From NCBI RefSeq assembly GCF_002368395.1, contig NZ_AP018254.1, positions 930,001 to 994,000 of the forward strand: a stretch of 64,000 bases of DNA, given 5' to 3'. The notes below the pieces were generated by a model, which was not told the DNA's origin, ran no database searches, and saw only the letters and a program-made list of their open reading frames with translations. Both the position numbers and the translations under genes were made by a program. Shown in pieces: positions 1 to 8,638 of this stretch (positions are counted from its first letter, which is position 1; the number at the start of each line of letters is the position of its first letter). Origin of the DNA: Calothrix sp. NIES-3974. GTDB lineage: Bacteria > Cyanobacteriota > Cyanobacteriia > Cyanobacteriales > Nostocaceae.

Positions 1-59
1 TTAATGTGGTCGAATACTATCCCTAATTGACTTTATCTCAAAATACTGGGACTACATTT

Positions 60-392
60 ATGTTGGATATTACCGAACAAATTGCTCACCATGTGAGTAT
101 TTCTAAGTTAGCTCAATCCTTAACAGAAATAGATTTAGAACAGCGAATCTTGGCATTTCAATTATTTGGAGAAGGATTAGCGATCGCAGTGATTAACTAT
201 CTGCCACTCACGGAGCAAATTACCTTACTACAAGCAATAGATGCTGTTGAACTGATTCGAGTATTGGAGATGATGGACGCAAGCGATCGCTCTCGATTAA
301 TGGCAAGTTTACCAGATGAAGTCACAGCAAAATTAATGACCAAGTTGAAAGCAGAATTTCAAAGGAATCTACATTTGTTGTTCCACAAATAG
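60..392 (+). CDS. Orphan MgtE N-terminal (intracellular) domain protein, probably a truncated Mg2+ channel gene
   Basis: The 110-residue product reads as only the cytoplasmic helical N domain of MgtE magnesium channels. Visible are leucine-rich helical repeats and the stretch MDASDRSRLMASLPDE (about residues 72-87), which matches the MDPDDRADLLEELP-like segment of full MgtE. A normal MgtE is about 450 residues and continues into two CBS domains and five membrane helices. Here the frame ends at the TAG 390-392 and I see no CBS or membrane part downstream, so this is either a decayed mgtE or a free-standing regulatory domain. A TTG at 27 could extend the protein by 11 residues; the ATG at 60 is preferred because the MgtE-like part begins after it. 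A stop at 24-26 closes the frame upstream. Confidence 0.6.
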   Translation: MLDITEQIAHHVSISKLAQSLTEIDLEQRILAFQLFGEGLAIAVINYLPLTEQITLLQAIDAVELIRVLEMMDASDRSRLMASLPDEVTAKLMTKLKAEFQRNLHLLFHK

Positions 393-661
393 CAACCCGT
401 GGAGCAGATGTCTTACCTGCGGTAGGTTATCACATCCGGTTATACACCTAATTATATCCGTGATGGCTGGAGATGTATTTTGGATAAATGCTTTGAATTA
501 TAAATGCTTTGAATTATATAGTATGCAATTAACCGGACTTCATCGGGACTTACGCAATCACTACGCAGTTACGTAATTGCTACATCAAAGAAGGAATATC
601 AAAGTCTTTTTTAATCGTATTAAGTGCGTAGGTCCTATTCATAAATAAGAGGGCAAATTTT

Positions 662-1069
662 ATGAGCAAAGTCATAACGCCGTTCACAAAGCGTAAAGCC
701 TCCGGTTTATCGCTCCTATATTTAGGATTACAACGTAGTTATCGTCATCAACGGATGGCATTCCGACTGTATCAAGCTTTAGCTCAACGGGAAGTTTTGC
801 CGGATAAACAGAAATTATGGCTCATCTTGGCGAGAAATGCCGAAAAATCTGCCGCTACCTACGCCATTAGGTTATTATGTTTAGATGCGAAACTACCCCA
901 GGATTTAAACCATTGGAGCGATCGCATTTGCTATTGGTTGTTACTCAAGTGTAAACCTGAATGGGTAATTACTTGGGTTGAATGGCAACAACACAAAGAT
1001 GCGAGACTTTTTCTTCAACTCTGGAAACAGCTGCTGCAACAACCCTCAATCTGGATTTCTCACGAGTAA
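662..1069 (+). CDS. Hypothetical protein, mostly helical
   Basis: The 135-residue protein has no family I can name with confidence. It is rich in Leu, Gln, Arg and Trp, predicted to be almost all helical, without signal peptide or membrane segment. Residues 20-75 (LQRSYRHQRMAFRLYQALAQ and what follows) have the spacing of a ferritin-like or rubrerythrin-like helical hairpin, but the Glu/His ligand pattern of a di-iron site is not clear, so this remains a guess. A HIP1-like GCGATCGC lies inside. The start ATG has only a weak purine-rich stretch (GAGGGCAAA) before it. It stands alone, downstream of the MgtE fragment. Confidence 0.6.
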   Translation: MSKVITPFTKRKASGLSLLYLGLQRSYRHQRMAFRLYQALAQREVLPDKQKLWLILARNAEKSAATYAIRLLCLDAKLPQDLNHWSDRICYWLLLKCKPEWVITWVEWQQHKDARLFLQLWKQLLQQPSIWISHE

Positions 1070-1408
1070 TATCGATTATCTTGTACTTTGAAATAAATGA
1101 AACTAGAGTAATCAACGGTTAAAGCCCCTGATATATAGCAAGCATTAGCGTAAACGATATAATACCATTTCACTCAAATTTTGATACATTTTCTTCCCCT
1201 GCTCCCCGTCTGGTATCAACTCCAAAGTAAAACGGTATAACCTGAAATCAAGGGTATGGATGAGGAAAAATATAACTGGGAGAATAAATGCTTATATCAA
1301 AGGTCATATATTGCTTTTATGCTTTTTATTCCTCCGAAAGAAGACTGACAAGATTACATTTGGCTAGGATGCATGGGGTAGAAGATAAATAGCACCGATT
1401 AATTAATC
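1070..1408. other. Intergenic region, no gene seen
   Basis: AT-rich spacer of 339 bp. I see no RNA gene or convincing promoter. It contains the fragment ATAATACCATTTCACTC (around 1158-1174), a phrase that recurs in similar form in other spacers of this window. Confidence 0.5.
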
Positions 1409-1858
1409 ATGATTTTTAAATTACAAGCACCCACAACTACAAGTGCGATCGCGCTGGTATTCTCCAGTTTACTTGTGGGATGTGGGAATCCAGAACAACC
1501 CCAAGCAACTACTCCTCTTCCCCCAGCAGAACAAGCAGCACCTTCTCCTGTAACGCAAGTAAATTCTGAAAACATAAACACTAAAGATGCTGTGAACCGA
1601 TTACTGTCAACTCGTGAGTGTCCAGGTTGTAATCTCCGAGGTGCAAAGCTAGAACGTGCAGACCTTCAAGGTGTAAATCTAAGTAACGCTGATTTAACCG
1701 GTGCAGACCTGGAAAATGCAAATTTAACTAATGCCAACCTCCGAGGAGCCAACTTTACCAATGCGGATTTGGAAGATGCAAATTTAACCAACGCTGATGT
1801 GACTGGAGCCAATTTCCAAGGTGCTGATCTGGAAGGGGTAATCGGTTTGAGACGCTAG
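1409..1858 (+). CDS. Pentapeptide-repeat lipoprotein
   Basis: A 149-residue protein with an N-terminal lipoprotein signal: a hydrophobic stretch and the lipobox LVGC (Cys25), followed by a Pro/Gln/Ala-rich linker (residues 27-50). Residues about 75-145 are pentapeptide repeats of the A(D/N)LXX type, which fold into a right-handed quadrilateral beta-helix; Phe or Leu occupies the central position. The segment CPGCNLRGAKL at the start of the repeats is a form often seen in cyanobacterial members. It is probably anchored to a membrane on the periplasmic or thylakoid-lumen side. Pentapeptide proteins are numerous in cyanobacteria and mostly without known function. The start ATG follows a short AT-rich leader; the gene is monocistronic. 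Confidence 0.85.
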   Translation: MIFKLQAPTTTSAIALVFSSLLVGCGNPEQPQATTPLPPAEQAAPSPVTQVNSENINTKDAVNRLLSTRECPGCNLRGAKLERADLQGVNLSNADLTGADLENANLTNANLRGANFTNADLEDANLTNADVTGANFQGADLEGVIGLRR

Positions 1859-1985
1859 CAACTTGAGACATATGGTATAATTCAAGCATACGGGAGACAG
1901 GGTACAGAATAAAGCCCTACAAGCGGTTTTGAACAAACCTTGATGGTAGAACGTAAGTTTTTAAAAACCGCAATGAAATCACAAC

Positions 1986-3374
1986 CTATGGATGATTTGC
2001 CTCAATTTGACCAGATTTCACTGCTGCTACCAATGCTTGATAATCCTGTTCCACCTGATGAGCATAGGTGACGGCAAAATCCGTCACCGCAGAGTCAAAA
2101 GTATCACTCTTTCCCAGGTAACTACTAATCATCACAGCATCACCAGAACGAGCATGAGCGCGAGCTAGGGTACAACCACAAATTTCTGCGTAATCCTCCA
2201 AACCCCTAGCAGACATTCCCTTGAGTTTAATGGAGGTTTTCATGTCCTTTAATTGGCGGAAATAAAAATCCTGTCCGCGACTGTTACTTGTCCAACCCAA
2301 AAAAATATCGCTAGCAGCTTGCATTAAACGTTGACCATTGACGATGCGCTGTCCGTTGTGGGAGTAGGGAGATTCACCTGCATAGGGTTCTAGAACTGAG
2401 GGACGAGCTTCTTTATACTGCAACAGTAAAGGGTAATCATCATTACTTACAAGCAATGCCACTCCGCAGTGAGTACCCACACTACCCACTCCTACCACCT
2501 TGATGGCCACATCTAATAAACGATAGCGGTCTAATAAAAATTGGCGATCGCTCTGCAATGTATCCCGATATTGTTCAAAGATTAACTCTATCTCCTGAAA
2601 ATATTCTTCGTGATTGGGTAAATGATATATCTGCGGTGGTTGATCAATAAACCGTCGTTGTCCGTGTACTTCCTCTGTTAGTTGCAAAAAAGTCTGTCGC
2701 ATTGTACGAGTAAAGGCTTTATTTGCCATCTGCTCCCAGTATTGCCGCGTTTCCTCATCCGGTGCATGTTCTACTAGGGTGTGAGCATCCAATCGCGCAT
2801 ACCATACCGCCAAGGTATCCATCTGTCCATACTCCGCCATCGACAAGCGGTAAGCTCTCACTGCTGCTAAACCCGCATCATAACACTGTTGATCCCCAAG
2901 TCCGATGTCCCTCCCAGCAACGATAACACTAATAACCAAACGTTTGACATCCCATTCCCAAGGAGCAACCAAGGTTTCATCAAAGTCATTCAAGTCAAAA
3001 ATCAGATTTCGTTCCGGCGTGGCAAAACCACCAAAATTCAGTAAATGACAATCCCCACAGGCTTGTACTGGAATACCCGTTGTCTCGGTTTGTGCTAAGT
3101 CGGAAGCCATGACAATCGCACTTCCCCGCAGAAACGCAAAGGCTGACTGTAACATCCGACCGTGGCGAATCGGGATTAACTCTGGTATACGTCCCTGGTT
3201 TGATATTTCCAGCAAATCAATTGGATCAGGGCGATTTCTGGGGAACCAACCTCGATGGGCAGAGCGAGGAACAACTTGACGGAGTGCTTTACCTGCTTCC
3301 TGTCGCTGTGCTACCGTTACTTGACTGTTTGCAGAAATCAGTTCACCCAGCTGAACATTTGGTGTACTATTCAT
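1986..3374 (-). CDS. DUF2252 family protein
   Basis: A 462-residue protein of the DUF2252 family, whose fold is thought to resemble aminoglycoside phosphotransferase/kinase-like proteins. Seen: the N-terminal RSAHRGWFPRNRPDPIDLL, the block PVQACGDCHLLNFGG and DLNDFDET (a conserved acidic pair), then LAPWEWDVKRL-like sequence and a C-terminal ARAHARSGD. These are the hallmark blocks of the family. The frame extends upstream to 3413, but the extra 13 residues (MILCLCAVKNFYD) do not look like the family start; the ATG at 3374 giving MNSTPNVQL is preferred. The biochemical function is unknown. It has no operon partner: a pentapeptide gene is convergent on one side and a gene-poor spacer lies on the other. 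Confidence 0.85.
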   Translation of the reverse strand: MNSTPNVQLGELISANSQVTVAQRQEAGKALRQVVPRSAHRGWFPRNRPDPIDLLEISNQGRIPELIPIRHGRMLQSAFAFLRGSAIVMASDLAQTETTGIPVQACGDCHLLNFGGFATPERNLIFDLNDFDETLVAPWEWDVKRLVISVIVAGRDIGLGDQQCYDAGLAAVRAYRLSMAEYGQMDTLAVWYARLDAHTLVEHAPDEETRQYWEQMANKAFTRTMRQTFLQLTEEVHGQRRFIDQPPQIYHLPNHEEYFQEIELIFEQYRDTLQSDRQFLLDRYRLLDVAIKVVGVGSVGTHCGVALLVSNDDYPLLLQYKEARPSVLEPYAGESPYSHNGQRIVNGQRLMQAASDIFLGWTSNSRGQDFYFRQLKDMKTSIKLKGMSARGLEDYAEICGCTLARAHARSGDAVMISSYLGKSDTFDSAVTDFAVTYAHQVEQDYQALVAAVKSGQIEANHP

Positions 3375-4485
3375 GTCGTAGAAATTTTTGACAGCACAGA
3401 GGCATAATATCATTCCCTATCAGAGATTTTACATCCTATCGAGCAATTCTTTCCTCGTTTAACAATCTGTCACAGACGAATATGAAACCTGTATGAATCA
3501 GGTTAATCTACTATGACCTCTGTGGTTCTTTTAACTCATAGGTCTTGGGACAGGTTTTATTGATTGAAACAGACTTGCTAGCGCTGTGGGTTGATGGGTA
3601 AAGTCAGGAGCGATCGCACCTAACATTATAGTATCCTTGGTTTTGATTATCGCGATCGCTGGATCGAATTACGGTTGATGTCGTGCAATTACTCGACAAC
3701 TTCAAAGGCGATCGCTAACGCAGCCAGTTTTTTTGCATCCACACCCCGTACTCCTCCTGTTAGCTGTATACCCTCGACGATGAAAAATTTCTGGTAAATG
3801 TCAGTGTTGCAGAGGGAGTTGAGATGACACTACCACCCTTTGCATTCGATATTAGAAAGGTTTCCGCAATATAAAACAATACGCTTGGTGTTAAAGATAA
3901 CTGTAGGTTGGGTTGAGGCTTTGCGTAGACTGTTGATTTTGTGGAAATTTACCCATAAGTTCACAACGTTTTTGTGATGTTCTCGTCCCGATGCTACGCG
4001 TGGGGACGCATTCCACGAGGGTTACTGCCTCAAATCAGGAAGCAGAGCTTCTCTATATGTATCAACAGCCGGAGTATGGGAACAAGTTTGTTGTCACGGT
4101 TTGTGCATGAATTTGCCACCCAAAAAAGGCACAAAGTACACAGCCTAGGCTCTGCCTCCACATTCTTCAACCTAACCTACCCCATAATCAGGCTTTTAAG
4201 TCTAACTGAACTGTATTGGAGTATAAAATACATCAAACTACAACTTCTCTCATGGCTTGCGGTGTTATGTTACTAAAATAGCTATTCTGTCAGAGTTATT
4301 AATTTGGCACTATGTTGCACTCAGTTGCAATTGCTTTGGTGGGATTGTCGGTAGGGATTTTGCGATCGCGACGACTCCTCCACCGAGGAAACTCTGGATT
4401 GTATGTGTTCAATTTGAGCGAATACGAGTTACCTCCACCCTAATTAAACCAGCGTGTGGTAGTATACACTAAACTTCATTTTTAA
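3375..4485. other. Long gene-poor spacer with repeat fragments
   Basis: About 1.1 kb with no supported gene. It carries several HIP1 octamers (near 3610, 3650 and 3710). The phrase TGTAGGTTGGGTTGAGG near 3901 and its near-inverse TCAACCTAACCTACCCC near 4170 form imperfect inverted ends about 280 bp apart; GTAGGTTGGGTTGA-type sequences are a common dispersed repeat in filamentous cyanobacteria. Two open frames inside (3974-4276 and 4257-4472) have no recognisable protein features and are not called. Confidence 0.5.
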
Positions 4486-4559
4486 TGGACGTAACTGGAC
4501 TCGAACCAGTGACCCCGTCGATGTCAACGACGTACTCTAACCATCTGAGCTATACGTCC
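4486..4559 (-). tRNA. tRNA-Val (GAC)
   Basis: Read on the minus strand the cloverleaf is complete: acceptor GGACGTA/TACGTCC, D arm GCTC...GAGT, anticodon stem CGTCG/CGACG with loop TTGACAT (anticodon GAC, valine), T arm ACTGG TTCGAGT CCAGT and discriminator A. CCA is not encoded. The length is 74 nt. Confidence 0.95.
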
Positions 4560-4708
4560 GCACTTTCCCTAGTTTAGCATAAACTGTTGGTGAACGCAAA
4601 TCATTCAAGATTGGAAATGGGGTACAAGATTTTGACCCATTCCCATTTTAATTTGTATATTCAACCTGTTGACGGTTGACTGCTGATCGAAAACACTGAT
4701 TAAGTTAT

Positions 4709-5353
4709 CTACCGGTTCTCAATTATTTCACCTTTGCGAGCCTGAATTACCTGTAAACTCCCTCCTGCATATAAAGTTTTTTGACGTATTTCAAATCCCC
4801 TCTGGGTTAGTAACGCCGATAAATCTGTTGCCAAAAATTGCCACGCGGTATGGGTTTCAAATAACCAAAAAAATACGGCTATCCCCGGTTTCATCCACAA
4901 ACTCATGGGACTGTGAAAATCAACCAAAGTAAATATACCTCCTGGCTTGAGAATGCGGTATACTTCATTGAGAATTTCTTGCAATTGCTGCGGTTCCATT
5001 TCGTGGAGTGCAGCACTAGTGTGAACTAGATCAAACTCTCCATCGGGTAGGGGAATTGCTTCGGCAAATCCTTGAATGTACTTGGCTTGGGGAACGTTTT
5101 TTTGAGCGCGTTGTAAGGAGAGGGGAGATGCATCTAATCCGGTGACATGGTGGGAATACTCGACCAAAACTGACGTTGCTTGTCCACTTCCACAACACAA
5201 ATCCAGAACCTTGCTGTCTGAACTAATTGTTAAGTTTTGTATCGCTAAACGGCGAAATTTGGCCTCACCACCGACAGCCAAAGCGCTGATTTTAGCGATT
5301 GTGTCGTACAACCATTGGTAACGGTAGCTAAGTTCGCGAAAAATTGTAGCCAC
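4709..5353 (-). CDS. Class I SAM-dependent methyltransferase (UbiE-like)
   Basis: A 214-residue methyltransferase. Motif I VLDLCCGSGQ is at about residues 49-58, the acidic end of beta2 at VTGLDASP, motif post-I around AEAIPLPDGEFDLVHTS and motif III ILKPGGIFTLVDF. This pattern matches the UbiE/Coq5-like group of class I enzymes; the actual methyl acceptor cannot be told. The C-terminal third has a hydrophobic stretch (GIAVFFWLF) suggesting a lipophilic substrate. The start is a GTG at 5353. The gene is divergent from hemH with 94 bp between starts, so both may share a regulatory region; a quinone or tetrapyrrole link is possible but is inference. Confidence 0.8.
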   Translation of the reverse strand: MATIFRELSYRYQWLYDTIAKISALAVGGEAKFRRLAIQNLTISSDSKVLDLCCGSGQATSVLVEYSHHVTGLDASPLSLQRAQKNVPQAKYIQGFAEAIPLPDGEFDLVHTSAALHEMEPQQLQEILNEVYRILKPGGIFTLVDFHSPMSLWMKPGIAVFFWLFETHTAWQFLATDLSALLTQRGFEIRQKTLYAGGSLQVIQARKGEIIENR

Positions 5354-5447
5354 AGGGTATATCCTTGCTGCTAATCTATATATTTAATAAGGATATATTG
5401 TTAACATAAGTAAAAAACCTGAAAAAGATTGGGGGAAGGAAATTTTT

Positions 5448-6614
5448 ATGGGTCGTGTAGGCGTTTTATTGCTCAATCTCGGCGGTCCAGATACATTAGA
5501 GGACGTGCAACCTTTCTTATATAATTTATTCTCTGACCCAGAGATTATCCGCCTGCCGTTTCGTTGGTTACAAAGACCTTTAGCCTGGTTGATAGCAGCG
5601 CGACGCACCAAACGTTCCCAGGAAAATTATCGGCAAATAGGTGGTGGTTCGCCATTAAGGCAAATTACCGAAGCTCAGGGAGAAGCATTGCGATCGCAGT
5701 TGAAGGACTTGGGGGAAAATGCCAATATATATATCGGGATGCGCTATTGGCATCCGTTTACAGAGGAAGCCCTAGCACGAATTGTCCAAGATGGGATTCA
5801 AAAGTTGGTAATTCTACCTTTGTATCCCCAGTTTTCCATTAGTACCAGTGGTTCGAGTTTTCGGCTTTTAGAGAAAATTTGGCAAGGAAATACCCAGCTT
5901 CAACAGATAGATTATACCGTTATTCCTTCCTGGTACAAACAACCAGGTTACTTGCAAGCAATGGCAGAACTCATTGCTCAAGAACTAGATCAATTTCCTG
6001 AACCTGACCGAGTACATGTATTTTTTAGCGCCCACGGAGTCCCGAAAAGTTACGTAGAAGAGGCTGGCGACCCCTATCAACAGGAAATTGAGGAATGCAC
6101 GGAATTGATTATGCGCACCCTCAAGCGTCCGAATGAATACACCTTAGCCTATCAAAGTCGAGTCGGTCCGGTAGAGTGGCTACAACCCTATACGGAGGAT
6201 GCGATCGCGGAATTGGGAGCCAAAAATATTCGAGAGATAGTTGTAGTCCCCATTAGCTTTGTATCCGAGCATATTGAGACCCTACAGGAAATTGATATTG
6301 AGTACCGGGAAATTGCCGAAGAAAACGGGATTGAGCATTTCCGTCGTGTTCCAGCTTTAAATACCCACCCAATATTTATTCGTGCTTTAGCAGATTTAGT
6401 CATCGATGCTTTGCAAGCACCGAACTTGGATTTAGCCCAAGTGACCCAAATGAAGAAAAAGGTGAAGATTTACCCCCCCGAACGTTGGGAATGGGGAATT
6501 ACCACCAGTGCGGAAGTTTGGAATGGACGTATTGCCATGATTGGCTTTATTGGTCTGTTGGTGGAATTAATTACCGGACATGGTTTGTTACATATGATTG
6601 GCATTTTGCAGTAA
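5448..6614 (+). CDS. hemH: Ferrochelatase with C-terminal chlorophyll a/b-binding (CAB) helix
   Basis: A 388-residue ferrochelatase inserting Fe2+ into protoporphyrin IX, the last step of protoheme synthesis. The N-terminal [12 protein letters not shown], central [12 protein letters not shown] and [18 protein letters not shown] (with the conserved metal/proton-handling His) are typical. The family core ends near residue 325; after a linker a CAB/HLIP-type helix begins at about residue 343 (PPERWEWG) with the chlorophyll-binding signature EVWNGRIAM, as in cyanobacterial and plastid type II ferrochelatases. A strong ribosome-binding site (GGGGGAAGGAAA) precedes the ATG. The tail is known in cyanobacteria to tether the enzyme to thylakoids and to pigment, and it resembles the separate hli gene at 35 kb. 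Confidence 0.97.
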   Translation: MGRVGVLLLNLGGPDTLEDVQPFLYNLFSDPEIIRLPFRWLQRPLAWLIAARRTKRSQENYRQIGGGSPLRQITEAQGEALRSQLKDLGENANIYIGMRYWHPFTEEALARIVQDGIQKLVILPLYPQFSISTSGSSFRLLEKIWQGNTQLQQIDYTVIPSWYKQPGYLQAMAELIAQELDQFPEPDRVHVFFSAHGVPKSYVEEAGDPYQQEIEECTELIMRTLKRPNEYTLAYQSRVGPVEWLQPYTEDAIAELGAKNIREIVVVPISFVSEHIETLQEIDIEYREIAEENGIEHFRRVPALNTHPIFIRALADLVIDALQAPNLDLAQVTQMKKKVKIYPPERWEWGITTSAEVWNGRIAMIGFIGLLVELITGHGLLHMIGILQ

Positions 6615-6633
6615 GTAAACTATCATCGGTAAG

Positions 6634-6707
6634 TAGGTGGGTGGTGAAAATTATCGTTGAGATTAGGGAGTACAGACGACCCGTTGGGGTGTAGAGACGA
6701 CCCGACA
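6634..6707 (-). repeat. Partial copy of the palindrome-centred composite repeat
   Basis: Immediately downstream of hemH. It begins TAGGTGGGTGGTGAAAATT, the inverted right arm of the elements at 10255 and 48094, followed by two broken half-palindromes carrying GACGACCCG. The left arm is missing. Confidence 0.6.
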
Positions 6708-6827
6708 ATTACCAGGGGCAAAATTCAGGTTTTGCCTTCTTTTCACTACTCCCTATTCCCTGTTTTCCAGGTTTATGAGAAATCCGGATTAGGTATTTAT
6801 CGCGAGGCAAGTGGTAAACATTAACTT

Positions 6828-7400
6828 CTATAGTTGTATTCGTAGATACTGGTTCCCAGGAAGTTTGCCTGTTTGATACCAATTATACCAATAGCGACTG
6901 CTACGGACTGCCATCCATAGCAGTGATAAAGCGATTAATCCACCCTGACAAGGAGCATCAAAAGCCAAAAAAACTAAAGCTACACATAGACCATCTTGGA
7001 TAAAAGCCACCCAAACAGGTAAACCACGCAAACGGAAAAACCAACCAACTTGAACTAGTTGCAAAACTAAAGCAATAGTGCCACCAGTGATAGCAACTAT
7101 CCACAGAGGTATTTCTGTCGCTTGGGCACAGGTAATTCCCGCGATCGCACCCACAACAGGACTCAAAAGTAATTGAATAATTTGTAGGATTCTTTGTCCA
7201 GTTAATTTTTTGGAAGCAAAAATTTCAAATACTGACCAAGCTATTAATAAAAATAATAAAAACGGGGGATAAATACGGGATAGTACGGGAACCTGCGACC
7301 AGAGGTCATGTCCGTGGAGAATGCCAATACATAGTAAAGGTAAAGCAATTCTGATTCCCGTTGCTGCCGAAGCTGAAAGTGCAGACAGGATTTCAATCAT
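6828..7400 (-). CDS. DUF4126 family membrane protein
   Basis: A 190-residue integral membrane protein with about five hydrophobic helices. The opening LSALSASAATGIRIALPLL and the two internal GAIAG/TGGTIAL-like glycine-containing helices match the DUF4126 family, common in cyanobacteria and actinobacteria and without established function. Weak internal repetition of the first and third helix pairs fits a small channel- or transporter-like fold, which is inference. It stands alone on the minus strand, convergent with hemH, and is separated from the divergent arsR gene by 529 bp. Confidence 0.75.
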   Translation of the reverse strand: MIEILSALSASAATGIRIALPLLCIGILHGHDLWSQVPVLSRIYPPFLLFLLIAWSVFEIFASKKLTGQRILQIIQLLLSPVVGAIAGITCAQATEIPLWIVAITGGTIALVLQLVQVGWFFRLRGLPVWVAFIQDGLCVALVFLAFDAPCQGGLIALSLLWMAVRSSRYWYNWYQTGKLPGNQYLRIQL

Positions 7401-7929
7401 AGTAGTTTTGCAGTTGGGATAGGTGAAACTGATTCTGAAATCAACATACCCACTTCATACATAAATTCATTCAGTATGGGAGAAAATTTCTCAGATGCAA
7501 AACCCTGTGCATTGTTTGTAACACATTTTCGCAATTTTGTCTGTCGGTAGTTAATTAATTTAACATGAATAGTTGAAATTGAATTTCACTTGATTGTTGA
7601 TCAGCAACTGTCGCAGTCCAAATATGCAGATAAGTTGCAGCAGTTCGCCAACCACCTTCAGCTAGGGTTCAGTTCCGGGGAAAATAAAATCTGAATCTGT
7701 TTAAACGTTTTGACCTTTGCACCAGAAGATTGAGGGTAATCACCTCAAACAAAGATATATCCGTGATTATGGATGGAAAAATTAAAGGGTAATAGAAGTT
7801 AGGGTAAATTTTACTTTAATTTTTCTGGTGTATAATGAAAAAATGTAAATAAATATACCTTTTCCCCGACAGATAAGGGAGTTTCTTGTTCACAATAAAA
7901 ACAGCGCACATCGAAGAAAATCATCAAAA
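7401..7929. other. Spacer upstream of arsR
   Basis: A 529-bp AT-rich spacer between divergent genes. A TATAAT hexamer is at 7831-7836 on the plus strand. Apart from this promoter candidate I see no gene or RNA. Confidence 0.5.
7810..7836 (+). promoter_or_regulatory. Candidate promoter of arsR
   Basis: TATAAT (7831-7836) preceded by TTTACT (7810-7815), spacing 15 bp, shorter than the usual 17. It would give a leader of about 90 nt before the ATG at 7930. Low confidence because the -35 is imperfect. Confidence 0.35.
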
Positions 7930-8256
7930 ATGTCAATTACCCATACTCAAAAACTTGAAAAAGTCATCGTCGGTTTTCAAGCACTTTCCGATCCACTACG
8001 GGTGAGTGTGGTGGAATTGTTGCAAAAAAGAGAAATGTGTGTATGTGACCTTTGTGATATCCTGGGTGTCAGCCAATCGAAGCTATCATTCCATTTAAAA
8101 AATCTCAAGGAAGCTGAACTGGTTCATGCACGTCAAGAGGGACGTTGGATCTATTACAGCCTGAATTTAGCCCAGTTTGCCTTTTTACAAGATTATCTTG
8201 CCCAATTTTCCCTATCCCCCTCTGCCATCATACCCGCTCCGAAGTGTTGTGAGTAG
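7930..8256 (+). CDS. ArsR/SmtB-family repressor with As(III)-type cysteine motif
   Basis: A 108-residue winged-helix repressor. The motif CVCDLC (Cys37, Cys39, Cys42) sits at the start of the DNA-recognition helix region exactly as in the E. coli ArsR metalloid site ELCVCDLC, and the recognition helix is SQSKLSFHLKNLKEA. A second vicinal pair, Cys106-Cys107, ends the protein (KCCE). In the family, As(III)/Sb(III) binding to these cysteines releases the operator. Oddly, no arsenite pump (acr3/arsB), arsC or arsM adjoins it; the arsenic methylation genes arsM/arsS lie about 49 kb away. It may act in trans or regulate only itself. Another thiophilic metal as inducer cannot be excluded. Confidence 0.88.
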   Translation: MSITHTQKLEKVIVGFQALSDPLRVSVVELLQKREMCVCDLCDILGVSQSKLSFHLKNLKEAELVHARQEGRWIYYSLNLAQFAFLQDYLAQFSLSPSAIIPAPKCCE

Positions 8257-8257
8257 G

Positions 8258-8339
8258 GAGTACAGACGCGATATATCGCGTCTTTACGGGAGTGGGAGTT
8301 CGGTAACGTTGCGGTTGTATGTTTAATTGCACCTACCTA
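8258..8339 (-). repeat. Partial composite repeat with GACGCGATATATCGCGTC palindrome
   Basis: Directly after arsR. A perfect 20-bp palindrome (8264-8283) is followed by CGGTAACGTTGCGGTTGTA and TTTAATTGCACCTACCT, the inverted left arm of the elements at 10255 and 48094. A second palindrome, GACGCGACATGTCGCGTC, lies at 8384-8401. The first may double as an arsR terminator. Confidence 0.65.
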
Positions 8340-8383
8340 GGGTCGCTGAATAAGTCTTTTAGTAGGGGTAGGGAATGGGGAGA

Positions 8384-8401
8384 GACGCGACATGTCGCGT
8401 C
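8384..8401. repeat. Palindromic repeat, CG-arm subfamily
   Basis: Perfect 18-bp palindrome GACGCGACATGTCGCGTC; a second, nearly identical copy is at 11281-11300. It belongs to the family sharing GACG/CGTC arms. Confidence 0.7.
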
Positions 8402-8601
8402 CGTACAGGGAATAGTTTTAAGCTTTTCCCTTCCACTTTTCAAAAGACCCAAAAAAATTACAAATGCCAGATTTTGAAGTTTTATATACCCATGTATTTG
8501 CACTTTTTTCAGCCAAAATAGCCTCAACAGCTTACAATCTGTAAAGTTTAACTATTTTTCAGCAAGCCCTACTTAATCTAAAATCCAACTGTCTTCCATC
8601 T

Positions 8602-8636
8602 CCTGTATCCTAGATTCTGTATTTTGTATTCTGGAA
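8602..8636 (+). repeat. Heptamer (STRR-like) tract upstream of rfbD
   Basis: Five degenerate 7-bp units of the type (C/T)CTGTAT, ending 2 bp before the rfbD ATG. They occupy the position where a ribosome-binding site would lie, and none is recognisable there. Confidence 0.7.
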
Positions 8637-8638
8637 TA

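Noticed and set aside
3974-4472. Two overlapping plus-strand reading frames, 100 and 71 residues
   Set aside because: No protein family features, inside a repeat-like region with GTAGGTTGGGTTGA-type fragments; composition looks random.
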